Of a stretch of DNA of 64,000 nucleotides, positions 19,101 to 27,973 are shown in pieces; the stretch's first letter is position 1; each line of letters starts with the position of its first letter. Location: assembly GCA_030425205.1 (NCBI GenBank), contig JAUIAP010000018.1, positions 62,001 through 126,000 on the forward strand. Direction: 5' to 3'. The position numbers and the translations under genes are program-made. The stretch comes from Anaerolineae bacterium. GTDB taxonomy: Bacteria > Chloroflexota > Anaerolineae > Promineifilales > Promineifilaceae. Below the pieces are notes generated by a model, which ran no database searches, was not told the origin of the DNA, and saw only the letters and a list, made by a program, of their open reading frames with translations.

Positions 19101-19627
19101 AGCTTATCCAACGTTTCGGCCAATCCCCGCTCACCAAATAACGGAAATAGTCGAGCGGCATCGACATCTTCTGCCGCCCACGCCAATGCGCGCACAATCG
19201 CTTGCTCACGCAGAATATTGCCACGCCCCTCATCTAAAATCTCAAAGCGCGGATCGATCCCCGCCTCAGCTGGATGATTGCGCAAAATTTCGGCACAAAG
19301 GCTGTGGATGGTGTTGATACGTGCGGCATCGAGCTGGCGTTGATAGGTCAACCAACGCGCGCGGTCGTCTGGTTCCGCTTGTAAAAATCGCTCAAGCTCA
19401 ACGCGCACACGATTCCGCATTTCGCGTGCCGCCTTCTCAGTAAAGGTGATGGCGATGATTTGACGTAGTGGCACGCCATCAGCGAGCAGCGAAAGATAGC
19501 GGGCAACGAGCGTGCGCGTTTTGCCCGTGCCAGCACCGGCCGTGACGGCTACATCGACGTCACGCGCAATAATGGCGGGGAGTTGTTCAGCACTGGGCGA
19601 AAGTTGCAATACGATTGGGTGAAGCAT
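16172..19627 (-). CDS. addA: AddA-like UvrD helicase-nuclease
   Basis: 1151 residues of an AddA-type recombination enzyme that unwinds and trims double-strand breaks. Walker [10 protein letters not shown], Walker [10 protein letters not shown], motif [16 protein letters not shown], motif [16 protein letters not shown] and motif [13 protein letters not shown] are all present. The C-terminal RecB-like nuclease shows GKIDLLF and WEILDFKTD. The start at 19627 is preferred over a GTG at 19705 because a promoter (TTGACG-17-TACATT) ends seven bases before it. No AddB gene is next to it; the Cas4-like halves 2 kb upstream are the only other PD-(D/E)xK proteins in the neighbourhood. Confidence 0.9.
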   Translation of the reverse strand: MLHPIVLQLSPSAEQLPAIIARDVDVAVTAGAGTGKTRTLVARYLSLLADGVPLRQIIAITFTEKAAREMRNRVRVELERFLQAEPDDRARWLTYQRQLDAARINTIHSLCAEILRNHPAEAGIDPRFEILDEGRGNILREQAIVRALAWAAEDVDAARLFPLFGERGLAETLDKLIMERVKLLTVWDSLPSDLVAHWEAVIDARKVAAVQEMRESADFNAALQTLQSMEPRDPRDKLALQRETVLSSAIALPTSIHLTPQQWRAACACLDELNLRVGSKKAWPDDDKKVVTDALSSLREIWRAAKLLLSAELTDHDRIIAAALPHLRIVLQRTLNWYERAKRQRTALDFDDLEQRALELLRDNVAVRQRWQNEIASLLVDEFQDTNGRQRDIVQMLNGGQKRLFIVGDAKQSIYRFRGAEVQVFQQERLKISGAGGTVQVLSQSYRSHERLLIGMNGFFRPILGLTRRHPFHEPFAPLTHFHPLSQKQLTAPNIEMHLTVGNKAEGALERAADALATRLIDIVENPANGITYEDIAILCRASASFRAYEDALDRAGVPFVTIAGRGFYERPEIRDLLNALAAIADPHDDLALAGFLRSPVIGFTDEKLLEVVKPNAKPSAPAGSGGILTWGNSDEFPDDFRVEYVTNDDHLGGPPNFQEQNAADATSAAPKPEPNALWQQLKTQDDPDSRYAVNLLTDLNTLAGRVSVADLLHEFLTRTDYRAAMLKAEQPRAARNVSKLLRDAHDSGIVRVQEFLDYTNNLRERGGREGEARAVAEGVITIMSVHQAKGLEYPVVVIGDAGYGGRSRNDIILDDALGVLFPLKDAEGNLGTVYELGKRVESEKDSAESDRLFYVAATRAKDKLILSGTIMLKQDGKPGWLGGWLKSLNEPLAFGRQRIDGYDEEGGRGIPLTLYAEDEGDEERVNCVVYEPNFRPKRAREAVAVVEGESAEWTPNLLQSLITEQPEEDRQPSKVWRVVPAVTSKYAPAWVIGSLFHDAVAAWKFADLDDWLAAHARGYGLTDATQITNAVKRTTQLLTRLHEHRLYRVLSNAVPRHHELPYSYLIHDELERGKIDLLFLHNDRWEILDFKTDRLRNNGDAARVANEKGYLDQAQRYQAAVTTMLGTTPRAHLVFMDDQSKISLLAVKPN

Positions 19628-19634
19628 GAGTGAA

Positions 19635-19663
19635 AATGTAGAACAAATTGGCGATTTCGTCAA
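19635..19663 (-). promoter_or_regulatory. Leaderless promoter of addA
   Basis: Minus strand: -35 TTGACG (19663-19658), 17-base spacer, -10 TACATT (19640-19635), then seven bases to the ATG at 19627. No Shine-Dalgarno. Confidence 0.6.
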
Positions 19664-19739
19664 AGAATAACCTGCATGTCCTATAGACTTTTCGGCCGAT
19701 CTCACATATTGTTCGACTACTGTAAGGGAATATCAAATC

Positions 19740-21827
19740 GTGAGCCAATCAAAAAATCATCTTCAGGGGGTCGGTCTACTTGAGCGGGACCCCACTATCA
19801 TACGCACACTTATCATTTTGATAGGCGTTGTGCAGACTGTCGTTATTGGACTGCTTTGGTCGGGACTACGGCAAGAAACGTATACCTATATCGTTGTCGG
19901 ACTGACCTACGTCTGCACCATTGCCGCCTATCTTTGCTATACATACATCTCTGCGCGGGCTGCAGCCGTCTGTCTCGTTGTTTCGCTCTGGTTAAATATC
20001 GCCGTTCCGATATTTTTCCCGATCTCAGACGATGACTTGGGTTTGGGTTACCTAAATGTTGCAATCATTGCATCCTATATGTTGCTTGGACGCTACTGGG
20101 GGGCGTTTTCTACCGTTTGCTCTAGCTTACTCCTGATAACGATGGTTATCTTGCGACTCCATGATCGTTTGCCAACCCCAATTCATGCGGATATCTATTC
20201 GCTGCCCGCACTATATAATGAATTGGCGATCTACCTGTTTATTGGAGCGATGCTATTTATTGTCATGGGACATTTGCAACGGGCGAGTAGAGAATCGGCC
20301 GCTGCAAACCAAGCTCTGCGTGACAAGACGGAACTGCTCGAACTTATCACTGGTAACGTTCCTGCCCATATCACCTACTTTGATACCGACGAACGCTATA
20401 TTTTTGTCAATAATAAGTTCGAGCAATTGCACGAATCTGTCCCTAATCCTGTTGGAAAGCGGCGCGTTGAAGTGGTTACGGAATCAGTTTATCAGACTTC
20501 TAAGCCGTTTCTTGAACGTGCATTTAAGGGGGAAAACGTCCAATTCGACTATCAATTTGCCCCGAACGGAAAGGTTGAACGCATCACAGAAATACAGTAT
20601 ACGCCACTAATTGTTGAGGATAAACCACAAGGAGTCATTGCGTTGGCAACGGATGTGACGCGCATGCGACGCACCGAGTCTGCGCTCTATGAAGCGCAAC
20701 GGGCGGAGAGTTTGGGCGTTGTGGCCGGTGGCATCGCGCATGACTTCAATAATCTTTTGAGCGCGATGTTGGGACAAGCTTCGTTGGCTAAATTAAAGCT
20801 TGAGGCTGATCATCCTGCTCGCACCCATATCGATAGAACCATTGATGCAACGCAACGCGCCAGCCAACTTACCAAGCAGATGCTCGCCTACTCAGGGCGT
20901 GGCACCTTTGAAAAGCATGTCTTTGACCTCAATCAGCTCTTGCGCGACAACGCCGACCTGTTGCGGATTTCGATTCCTAAGCAGATCACGCTAGACATGC
21001 AGCGTGTTGGTGAAACACGGTTGCATATCAAGGCTGACATGGCACAAATGCAGCAGGTCGTGATGAACTTGATTCTCAACGCGGCGCAGGCGATTCAGGG
21101 GGAGAGTGGCAATATTTGGCTCGAAACAGACACTGTTTATCTAAAAAGCGCCACGAATTTTGGCCGAGACCAACTGCCTGCTGGTGAGTATGTCTGCTGC
21201 ACGGTGCGCGACGATGGTCATGGAATGAGCGAAGAGGTGCAAAAACGCATCTTCGACCCATTCTACACCACAAAAGAGAATGGCTCAGGTCTTGGATTAG
21301 CCGCCGTATCAGGCATCGTTTATGGTCATGGCGGTGGCTTGCGCGTCACGTCAACTGTTGGCAACGGAACCAAGTTTGAACTTTTGTTGCCCCTCGTCAA
21401 ATATATCAATCTTGGTAGTGAAGCGAATGCCGATCCCGCAGGCGAGATTTCGGGGGGCTCTGTGTTGCTGATTGACGACGAGCAGGTTATTGCCGATGTC
21501 GTTGGCGATGTGCTCTCGCTGCACGGCATCACAATGCTGTATGCGGAGCGCGGCGAAAAGGGGATCGAATGCTATCGTGCTAATCGTGCCACCGTCGATG
21601 TCGTTTTGCTCGATCTGACGATGCCGGGCATGAGTGGGACAGAGGTTTTCCATCACCTCCGACGGATTGACCCCAATTTGCCGATTGTAATTTCATCTGG
21701 CTATACACGTGACGCAGAGGCGCAGGAGATTATTGATCGCGGATCGGCCGATTTTCTGCCCAAACCCTACGACATTTCCGCGTTAGTCAGCACGCTCGGC
21801 CGTTATCTTCCCCAACAACCCTCATAG
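19740..21827 (+). CDS. Hybrid histidine kinase
   Basis: 695 residues from a GTG start with aaggga upstream. The N-terminus has about six membrane segments (residues 20-185). It is followed by a short coiled coil, a PAS domain (about 200-315), HisKA with GGIAHDFNNLL (phospho-acceptor His334), and HATPase with NLILNAAQAI, DDGHGM and SGLGLAAVSG. A C-terminal receiver domain carries the acceptor Asp625 in LLDLTMPGM. The GGIAHDFNN type resembles kinases that pass phosphate to a local receiver. No separate output regulator is adjacent, so targets are unknown. Transcribed divergently from addA; the intergenic region contains one TCGGCCGA. Confidence 0.93.
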   Translation: MSQSKNHLQGVGLLERDPTIIRTLIILIGVVQTVVIGLLWSGLRQETYTYIVVGLTYVCTIAAYLCYTYISARAAAVCLVVSLWLNIAVPIFFPISDDDLGLGYLNVAIIASYMLLGRYWGAFSTVCSSLLLITMVILRLHDRLPTPIHADIYSLPALYNELAIYLFIGAMLFIVMGHLQRASRESAAANQALRDKTELLELITGNVPAHITYFDTDERYIFVNNKFEQLHESVPNPVGKRRVEVVTESVYQTSKPFLERAFKGENVQFDYQFAPNGKVERITEIQYTPLIVEDKPQGVIALATDVTRMRRTESALYEAQRAESLGVVAGGIAHDFNNLLSAMLGQASLAKLKLEADHPARTHIDRTIDATQRASQLTKQMLAYSGRGTFEKHVFDLNQLLRDNADLLRISIPKQITLDMQRVGETRLHIKADMAQMQQVVMNLILNAAQAIQGESGNIWLETDTVYLKSATNFGRDQLPAGEYVCCTVRDDGHGMSEEVQKRIFDPFYTTKENGSGLGLAAVSGIVYGHGGGLRVTSTVGNGTKFELLLPLVKYINLGSEANADPAGEISGGSVLLIDDEQVIADVVGDVLSLHGITMLYAERGEKGIECYRANRATVDVVLLDLTMPGMSGTEVFHHLRRIDPNLPIVISSGYTRDAEAQEIIDRGSADFLPKPYDISALVSTLGRYLPQQPS

Positions 21828-22361
21828 GTCAATGCGTTCATCACAAAAGTCGCGCACTGCGCAGGCGGCGCAGCGGTTGGGATTATCATGATCGCGCCCA
21901 AGATATTCACCATAAAGCGCATCGTGCATCTCTTCTAAAATTTCGAGTAACAACTGCTCGTTCTGTTCATCAAACGCGATCTCAAACGCCTGATCGCGGT
22001 ATTTGAGCAGTCCATATGGGGGGCGGATGCCGTAATTCTCCTCGACTAGCAAGCAGTATGCGATCACCTGCATGATATGGCCGTCATATGGGTCATCAGC
22101 GGGCGCATAACTCGATTTTAATTCAACGGGGATAATGGAATCGTCATCTAACTGGATCAGATAATCGGGTTTTCCGCTGAGGCCATACTCTTCTGAGTAA
22201 AGCGTCTCAGTCTGATGTTGACGTGCACCGTCCGCGTAGATCATGTCACCGTCTGGCAGATCGACATCTTCGCGCAACTGTTGATTGCCCAGCCAGAGCC
22301 AAACGGCCACCCCACACAGGGTCAACACGATTGTCAACAACAACACACTCAGCGGATTCAT
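21822..22361 (-). CDS. Cas4/Dna2-like nuclease, membrane-anchored C-terminal half
   Basis: 179 residues. An N-terminal membrane segment (about 4-25) is followed by a PD-(D/E)xK core: Asp66 in GKPDYLI, ELKS with E80 and K82, and Gln98 in the QVIAYCLLVEE helix. The cysteines of RCAACAVRDFC (164, 167, 173) match three of the four Fe-S ligands of Cas4. The fourth ligand is expected at the N-terminus and is supplied by the upstream gene instead. The ATG at 22361 shares one base with the stop of that gene (TGATG), implying coupled translation. No Cas genes or CRISPR nearby, so a repair or DNA-processing role is more likely than adaptation. Confidence 0.82.
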   Translation of the reverse strand: MNPLSVLLLTIVLTLCGVAVWLWLGNQQLREDVDLPDGDMIYADGARQHQTETLYSEEYGLSGKPDYLIQLDDDSIIPVELKSSYAPADDPYDGHIMQVIAYCLLVEENYGIRPPYGLLKYRDQAFEIAFDEQNEQLLLEILEEMHDALYGEYLGRDHDNPNRCAACAVRDFCDERIDL

Positions 22362-22618
22362 CAGAATGTCAGCAGTAAGAGCAGAATCATCATTGTGATG
22401 ATCAATGCGCCTATTGCGTAAAGCACTTTCTCGTTGCGAACTACTTTGCGCACATCTTGCCAATGCTCATCATGGAAATGGGTTCCTTCTTCCATGCGCT
22501 GGACGCTTTCGGCAAGCGGCTTTACGCCCTCAACACGTTTGAGCCACCACTGGTGGTTACAGTACAGATAGTCGCCAACTTCGCTGGCGGAGACATAGGG
22601 TCGCCATTCATCGCTCAT
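22361..22618 (-). CDS. Cas4-like N-terminal half with membrane tail
   Basis: 85 residues. The segment VSASEVGDYLYC then WWLKR and MEEGTHFHDEHW is the N-terminal signature of Cas4/Dna2 nucleases: the first Fe-S cysteine (C20), then the helix and histidine before the nuclease core. A strong membrane segment at 65-85 ends the protein. The rest of the nuclease is encoded by the next, coupled gene, which begins with its own membrane segment. The two proteins may reassemble around a shared Fe-S cluster. The start at 22618 is supported by a promoter ending seven bases upstream. Confidence 0.75.
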   Translation of the reverse strand: MSDEWRPYVSASEVGDYLYCNHQWWLKRVEGVKPLAESVQRMEEGTHFHDEHWQDVRKVVRNEKVLYAIGALIITMMILLLLLTF

Positions 22619-22625
22619 GCGTTCG

Positions 22626-22654
22626 ATTGTGCATGGTTTGGGGAGTATTGTCAA
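22626..22654 (-). promoter_or_regulatory. Leaderless promoter of the split Cas4-like genes
   Basis: Minus strand: TTGACA (22654-22649), 17-base spacer, CACAAT (22631-22626), then seven bases to the ATG at 22618. No ribosome site. The perfect -35 and standard spacing make this the clearest example in the window. Confidence 0.65.
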
Positions 22655-22659
22655 GAGGG

Positions 22660-22692
22660 GAAGTCGCCACAAATTTGATCTGCGGCGACTTC
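22660..22692 (-). terminator. Hairpin after the LysM gene
   Basis: Stem GAAGTCGCC/GGCGACTTC with a 15-base loop just downstream of the gene ending at 22705. It lacks a T tract, so it is a weak or factor-assisted terminator. Confidence 0.5.
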
Positions 22693-22704
22693 ATTGTTTG
22701 GAAG

Positions 22705-23784
22705 TTAGGGAAGGGGCGGGATCTGGATGCGATCCCCTGTGCGGAGGTTATTTGGGTTTAAGATGTTGCGATTGACCGCGATCAGGTCGCGATAGCTAAC
22801 ACCCAGTCGATTGGCGATTAGGCTAAAGTACTCGCAATCATTGACAACATAAAAGTCACCCTCAATGGTGCCAAATGGGGGAACGGTATTGACACAGTTT
22901 CCGGGTGCGCCAAAGTTTACATCGGGTGGAACAACAACGCTCTCGCTCGGTTGCCCCTGTGTGCCCGCGTATTGAACCGTTACTTCATAGTCGCCCACTT
23001 CCGTTAAGACGACACGTGCGGCAAAACGCCCCTCAGCATTGGCGGTCGTCGTCACCACGACAGGCTCTTGCCCATTGTCAAAGACCAGCTCAACGTCGCT
23101 CCCCGTTTCGGCCGATCCACGCACCAACAATGGCCCACCAATCCACTCGTCCATCTTGTTGGCAAATGTAAATTCAGGTTGGTCGATCTCGGCAGATGGG
23201 GCAGGTGTTTCAACTGCCACCGTTGCGGTGATGGCAGGGGTCTGCTCAATAGATGCGGCTGAGGTGGCAGGTGGAGGGCTATTTGGTTCAGGCACCTCGA
23301 TCCTCGTAGGGGCTGCCGTAAACTCACCCTCGCTCGTCACGCATCTCATTACCGCATCATACTCACCGACCGCAGGAGCCGGAACGCTCAATGCCCATGT
23401 GCCGGAGGCGGTTACTGTTGTTTGTCCAACTTCCAGACCATCAAGGAAACCGATGATTTGACCGCACGAAATATCGGCCGATCCAGTCAAATTAAGCTGC
23501 TCACCATTTTCAGATGGACTGATGATCGCATTTTCAAGCTTAGGAGCCAGCAAGTTTTCAGGTGTTTCGGTGGGTTCAATAACAACCTGTTCAATCTGAG
23601 TTGGGGTTTGGACAATTTGTGTTGGGACAACCGTTGTGATCATCCCTTCTGCGATTTCACCAACCCCTGTTGAACCGAAAAGGCGTGCGCCGAGTAAAAC
23701 CGCTAAGATGGTTAATCCGAGCAGCAGTACAATTACCTTTCCAACGTCTGAGGCTGGCTTTACTTCATCACGATAGCCGCTCAT
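22705..23784 (-). CDS. Membrane-anchored LysM protein with Ig-like repeats
   Basis: 359 residues from the ATG at 23784, which overlaps the stop of the upstream gene (ATGA). A short charged N-terminus is followed by one membrane segment (about 16-36). Two beta-sandwich (Ig-like) repeats come next, each with a DGxEVG/NGQEPV-type strand, joined by Pro/Thr linkers. A C-terminal LysM domain (about 310-359) has YSLIANRLGVS-like sequence, here CEYFSLIANRLGVS, and DRIQIPP. LysM binds peptidoglycan or related glycans, so the protein should tether membrane to cell wall. It is translationally coupled to the coiled-coil/HhH protein. Confidence 0.83.
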   Translation of the reverse strand: MSGYRDEVKPASDVGKVIVLLLGLTILAVLLGARLFGSTGVGEIAEGMITTVVPTQIVQTPTQIEQVVIEPTETPENLLAPKLENAIISPSENGEQLNLTGSADISCGQIIGFLDGLEVGQTTVTASGTWALSVPAPAVGEYDAVMRCVTSEGEFTAAPTRIEVPEPNSPPPATSAASIEQTPAITATVAVETPAPSAEIDQPEFTFANKMDEWIGGPLLVRGSAETGSDVELVFDNGQEPVVVTTTANAEGRFAARVVLTEVGDYEVTVQYAGTQGQPSESVVVPPDVNFGAPGNCVNTVPPFGTIEGDFYVVNDCEYFSLIANRLGVSYRDLIAVNRNILNPNNLRTGDRIQIPPLP

Positions 23785-24983
23785 GCAATTCCTCGATTTT
23801 CGCTCAATGCGCCTGCTTGTGCGATCCAACTTTCAGGATCGATATTTTGCCATGACTTGGCCTGAACGATCTCAATAATTCTGTCGCTGTCTAACGCTGC
23901 CAACTGTTCATAGGTATAGACACCCGCCTCATTGAAGCGTTGGGCGAAGACGTTGCCGATCCCGTTGATCAACTGTAGGCGATCTGCGTCAACAGACCCA
24001 CTAGCCATCGCCGCCGTTGCATGGTCACGTGCATCCAACTCAGCCCGCAATTGCGCCGCATTGTCGGTTGTTTCCCCATTGGTGTTGCGTGCAAGCTGTT
24101 GCGCCTTCATGCGTTCATCGGTCAGGGCATCCGCCATATTCTGCAGCTTCAATTCGGCCGCAACCAGTCTATTTTGTTCACTGAGCAGTTCATTTTCGGC
24201 CGATTCCAAACGCGACATCAGATAATCATTCTCTTTCTGGATGGCGTCGGCGCGCTCTTTCTGCGAGTTCATCGCTGCAAGTGCGCTGCGCAGACGATTT
24301 ATCTCGCTGTGTGCGCTGTCGCGTTCGGTGAGTAGGCGGTCAATTTCGGCCGAATTATCCTGACTAACGACCTCATTTGCGCCAAACGTTGCGATCTTCT
24401 CTTCTGCAACAACCAAACGATCACGCAATGTTTTCTTCTCTGCTTGCAGCGTCTCTCGCTCGCTTTTCAGCGCGGCGACCGCTTGCAGATTTTGCTCAAG
24501 CTTTTCACTTAGGTCGGCAACCTGTTGACTCGATCCCACGCTCTCCGTTTGTACAGAATCATAGCGCGTTCTCAATTGCTCAGTCTGCGCTTCCAACTCA
24601 CGAACACGCCCTTCGGCACCCGTCAGCTTGCTGCGCAATGTCTCGTTAGCCTGCTCAATTGCGGTCATCTGGCGGAGTTGTACCTGAATGGCATCAAGTT
24701 CATCCGTCAGCTTACTCAATTTGGTGCGTGCTTGGGCTTGTTCTTTCTCAAGTTGCTCTTTCTGCAACTGCAACCCATCCGCTCGTGCCAAGACAGAATT
24801 TGCCTCTTTTTGAGCAGCCGATTTTGCTGCATTTGCACGTTCGAGGGCTGAATAAAGTTCGGCCGTATCTTGCTGATACGCCTTCTGGTCACGTTTACGT
24901 CGTCCCCTATCCCATATCCATTCGAGAATAAATCCAACAAGGAATGCCGCGACAACTGCAATCAATACATCCAATAGATCCAT
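23781..24983 (-). CDS. Membrane-anchored coiled-coil protein with helix-hairpin-helix tail
   Basis: 400 residues. The N-terminal membrane segment (about 5-23) is followed by positive charges (RGRRKR), then about 280 residues of heptad coiled coil rich in Glu, Gln, Leu and Ala. The C-terminal 50 residues hold a helix-hairpin-helix domain with LQLINGIGNVFAQRFNEAG and a YTYEQLAAL helix, the DUF4332-like DNA- or protein-binding fold. Orientation predicts the rod and HhH in the cytoplasm. The next gene, a LysM protein, overlaps by four bases. Ribosome site gggag precedes the ATG. A link between envelope and nucleoid or cytoskeleton is possible but speculative. Confidence 0.82.
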   Translation of the reverse strand: MDLLDVLIAVVAAFLVGFILEWIWDRGRRKRDQKAYQQDTAELYSALERANAAKSAAQKEANSVLARADGLQLQKEQLEKEQAQARTKLSKLTDELDAIQVQLRQMTAIEQANETLRSKLTGAEGRVRELEAQTEQLRTRYDSVQTESVGSSQQVADLSEKLEQNLQAVAALKSERETLQAEKKTLRDRLVVAEEKIATFGANEVVSQDNSAEIDRLLTERDSAHSEINRLRSALAAMNSQKERADAIQKENDYLMSRLESAENELLSEQNRLVAAELKLQNMADALTDERMKAQQLARNTNGETTDNAAQLRAELDARDHATAAMASGSVDADRLQLINGIGNVFAQRFNEAGVYTYEQLAALDSDRIIEIVQAKSWQNIDPESWIAQAGALSENRGIA

Positions 24984-25129
24984 CTATAGATCTCCCTACT
25001 AACTTTTGACAGTAATTATCCTACTGCTAATCCAATTTCCAAAGCGTCTGGCACATCATATCACAGTTTTCCGTGTTGACGAACGTGAATACCACCATGC
25101 AAAACGGTGAAATTCGTCAATTCTCATTC

Positions 25130-26755
25130 CTATGATTCGCGCAGCGTTAGCCATGCGAGCGGGACAGACGAGATGAGCAGGAGCAAAAGGGTTGGAATTG
25201 CGGCACGTGCAAAAAATGCTTCACTGATGTTCGCCCATACCGCTGTTGAAAGGGTGTTAAATCCAAGCGGACTCAGGATCAACGTTGCAGGAAGCTCCTT
25301 CATAACTGTCAGAAAAACGAGTAGACCACCCGTTGTTAGTCCGGGTCGGACAAGGGGTAAGGTAATACGCTGGAAAACGGTCAGCGGTCGTCGCCCCAAA
25401 CTTCGGCCGACCTCTTCGAGCGATGGCTTGATTTGCAAGACGGATGAACGCGCCGCGCCGACCGCCTGAGGAATGAAAAGGACGATGTATGCGCTGAGGA
25501 GCATCGGCAACGTCTGGTAGAGCGGTCTGGCAAAGTTGATGCCAATGTAAACGTAGGCTAGTGCGACGACGATGCCGGGCAGGGCAAAGCTGGCATAGCT
25601 TAACCGTTCAAAAAAGCGGGTCAACCGATTTGATCGGCGCACGGCGAGAAAGGCAATCGGCAGCGCGAGCAACATCGCCAAGAGTGCAGCTAAGAGCGCG
25701 GCCAGCAGGGAATTGGCGGCAGGTTCAAAGAGAGCGGTAACGGAGGTGATATTCGCCTGTGTCTGGCCGACAATGCCCGCCGCGACATCTTGCCGGATGC
25801 CACGTACAACCCAATAGAGCAGCACACCAAATGGCATTATAAGTGCAATCAATAAAATGAAGGAGGTAAAAAGGAGTGCGGGCAACTTCCAGCGGCCCAG
25901 TGGAATAATTTGTGTGCGTCGCGCCGTACCGCCCGAGACCCGTGCGTATTGTGCGCGCCCACGCGAATAATGTTCCAACGCCAAAATGACGCCCGTGATA
26001 GCGATGAGTATTAGCGCGAGCGATGCCGCTTCATCGAGACGAAACCCCTGATAGCGATTGTAGATGACGCGCGTGAATGTGCTGTACTGCATCAATGTCA
26101 CCGCCCCAAAATCGCGCAAACAGTAGAGCGACACGAGCAACCCGCCTGCCGCAATGGCCGGTCGCAAGTTAGGCAACGTGACGCGCAAAAAAAGCTGGCG
26201 GCGAGCTAAGCCCAAACTTTGCGCCGCTTCTTCAAGGGCAGGGTCCAAACGTTGCAATGCGGAACGCACAGTCAGAAAGGTGTAAGGATAGGCGATCAGG
26301 GTCAGCACAATAAATGCACCCCAGAATCCATACACCTGTGGCAAACGCTCCACGCCAAAGAGTGGTTCAAGCCACTGCTGTAAGATGCCTTTTGGTGATA
26401 AGAATGAGAGGAAGAGATAGGCGTAGATGTAGCTGGGAATAACGAGGGGGAGGGCGGCCAGCAACGCCCAAATCGCACGACCGGGCAGGTCAGTGCGTGT
26501 CGTGAGCCACGCGAGGGGCAGCGCAATGAGCGTGGTGCTCGCGGTGACGGAAATGGTTAGCAGTAAACTGTTTGAGATAACGGCAAGCGTGCGGGGACGA
26601 GTGACTGTTTCAAGGGCAGCTTGCCATGCGCCACCCAGTCGAACGATCAGATAGACGGGGACGAGACAGATCAGAAATGCCGCCGTAAGCGCACCTGCAT
26701 AGAGCAATAGATAGTAGAACGTTTCGGAGCGGGAGTGGCGGAGCTGTTGCAGCAT
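25130..26755 (-). CDS. Fe3+-type ABC transporter permease
   Basis: About 541 residues from the ATG at 26755; an in-frame GTG at 26809 lies in a hairpin and is less likely. Two permease halves are fused, each with about six membrane segments. The EAA-type cytoplasmic loops are LEEAAQSLGLARRQLF in the first half and LEEVGRSLGRRPLTVF in the second. This is the FutB/SfuB/HitB layout for ferric iron uptake. The binding protein is encoded directly upstream; the ATPase is not in this window. An attenuating hairpin lies between the two genes. Confidence 0.9.
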   Translation of the reverse strand: MLQQLRHSRSETFYYLLLYAGALTAAFLICLVPVYLIVRLGGAWQAALETVTRPRTLAVISNSLLLTISVTASTTLIALPLAWLTTRTDLPGRAIWALLAALPLVIPSYIYAYLFLSFLSPKGILQQWLEPLFGVERLPQVYGFWGAFIVLTLIAYPYTFLTVRSALQRLDPALEEAAQSLGLARRQLFLRVTLPNLRPAIAAGGLLVSLYCLRDFGAVTLMQYSTFTRVIYNRYQGFRLDEAASLALILIAITGVILALEHYSRGRAQYARVSGGTARRTQIIPLGRWKLPALLFTSFILLIALIMPFGVLLYWVVRGIRQDVAAGIVGQTQANITSVTALFEPAANSLLAALLAALLAMLLALPIAFLAVRRSNRLTRFFERLSYASFALPGIVVALAYVYIGINFARPLYQTLPMLLSAYIVLFIPQAVGAARSSVLQIKPSLEEVGRSLGRRPLTVFQRITLPLVRPGLTTGGLLVFLTVMKELPATLILSPLGFNTLSTAVWANISEAFFARAAIPTLLLLLISSVPLAWLTLRES

Positions 26756-26794
26756 ATTTTGGCAGTATGGGTTAGGTAGCGATGAGCGCAAAAT

Positions 26795-26826
26795 GTCGTG
26801 CGGAGCCACCTCTGGCCCCGCACGAC
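26795..26826 (-). terminator. Attenuator hairpin between binding protein and permease
   Basis: Stem GTCGTGCGG/CCGCACGAC with a 14-base loop followed by ATTTT on the minus strand. It lies in the 100-base gap between the two genes and would lower permease expression relative to the binding protein. Confidence 0.65.
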
Positions 26827-26858
26827 AAAGAATTCACGCTAACTCCCAAAGAGCCACA

Positions 26859-27896
26859 TTATTCAATAATCCCGAGTTCGAGTAGCAGGTCTTGGGTTCC
26901 TTGCAAATCTTCCAAATCGCCGAGTGGAATATCGATAGCTAGGGCGTCTAACGCGGCAAGTGGGGCTAGTCCATCGGAAATAATAACTCCATCGACAACG
27001 GGATATTCATAGGTCTGTGAAGCGAAATATTGCTGACCCGCATCAGAGAGCAGATAGTTGAGGAAGCGGGTTGCATTGAGATGATTTTCGGCCGAATCCA
27101 ATATCCCCGCACCCGATACCATAATCAGTGAGCCGGGTCCACCGCTCGGCAAGAAGTAGTTTTTCGCTGGGAAGTTGGCATCTTCCGCCAAAAAGCGATA
27201 GAGATAATAATGGTTGACAAAGCCAACTGTTATCTCGCCGCTTCCAGCAGCCTCAACGATAGGGGTGTTGTTCGGGAAGACCGTCGGGTTATTGGCCTGA
27301 ATGCCTTGCAACCACTCGCTGGTCTGGTCGTCGCCCCACACAGCGCGCATCGCCGTCACCATCGCTTGAAAACTACCATTCGTCGGCGCCCAGCCAATTT
27401 TGCCGTCCCATGAGGGATCAGTGAACCCCATGATGTCTTCTGGCAGTTGTGCCGCTGGATCGGTGATTAACTCTGAGTTATACACAACGGTGCGTGCGCG
27501 GCCCGATATGCCAACCCACTTTCCATCGGGGTCAGCAAAGCGGCTCGGAACTTTGCCCAACACGTCGGAGGTCAAGTCGGCAAACAGTCCCGCAGCGGCA
27601 ACCGCGCCAAGTCCACCCGGGTCTTGTGCATAGAACAGGTCGGCGGGACTATTTTCGCCTTCCTCTAGCAGCAACCCAGCAATTTCTGAGGTGCTTCCAT
27701 AGCGAACCTCGACCTCAATTCCTGTCACGGCAGAAAAGTCATCGATGACGGGTTGGATAAGGCTTTCGGAGCGACCAGAATAGATGACCAATCGTTGGAC
27801 CGTCTCGTCAGTCGCTGGCTCGCTTGTTTCGGGTTCGGCAGTCGTGCAACCGATACAAATTAACAATAGTAGTAGGGCAAAAATAGATTTCTTCAT
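26859..27896 (-). CDS. Fe3+ ABC transporter substrate-binding lipoprotein
   Basis: 345 residues. A lipoprotein signal ends LLICIGC. The mature protein is a type 2 periplasmic binding fold of the FutA/FbpA family: LVIYSGRSESLI opens the first lobe, WDGKIGWAPTN is a hinge region, and VGFVNHYYLYR supplies the adjacent tyrosines that coordinate ferric iron in this family. It delivers iron to the fused permease encoded downstream. Dps, an iron-storage protein, is encoded just upstream on the same strand, which suggests a local iron theme. No Fur box was recognised. Confidence 0.9.
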   Translation of the reverse strand: MKKSIFALLLLLICIGCTTAEPETSEPATDETVQRLVIYSGRSESLIQPVIDDFSAVTGIEVEVRYGSTSEIAGLLLEEGENSPADLFYAQDPGGLGAVAAAGLFADLTSDVLGKVPSRFADPDGKWVGISGRARTVVYNSELITDPAAQLPEDIMGFTDPSWDGKIGWAPTNGSFQAMVTAMRAVWGDDQTSEWLQGIQANNPTVFPNNTPIVEAAGSGEITVGFVNHYYLYRFLAEDANFPAKNYFLPSGGPGSLIMVSGAGILDSAENHLNATRFLNYLLSDAGQQYFASQTYEYPVVDGVIISDGLAPLAALDALAIDIPLGDLEDLQGTQDLLLELGIIE

Positions 27897-27943
27897 GTTT
27901 AGGGGGTGTATGTGGGGCTGATAGTCGGGAAAATTTATGAGTT

Positions 27944-27964
27944 GGGGAGTGGTTCACACTCCCC
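27944..27964 (-). terminator. Hairpin after dps
   Basis: Stem GGGGAGTG/CACTCCCC lies 10 bases beyond the dps stop, with no T tract. A weak terminator at best. Confidence 0.45.
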
Positions 27965-27973
27965 AAAACGGGT

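Noticed and set aside
21822..22618. Cas4-like pair as a frameshifted single gene
   Set aside because: Each half ends or begins with its own membrane helix, the junction is a clean TGATG, and the downstream half has a complete start. A true two-gene arrangement fits better, though comparison with relatives is needed.
21822..22618. CRISPR adaptation module
   Set aside because: No cas1, cas2 or repeat array lies anywhere in the window.
25076..25116. TTGACGAA/TTCGTCAA inverted repeat between the permease and coiled-coil genes
   Set aside because: Arms are only 8 bp with a long unstructured interior and no T tract, and they are not aligned with a promoter; chance is plausible.
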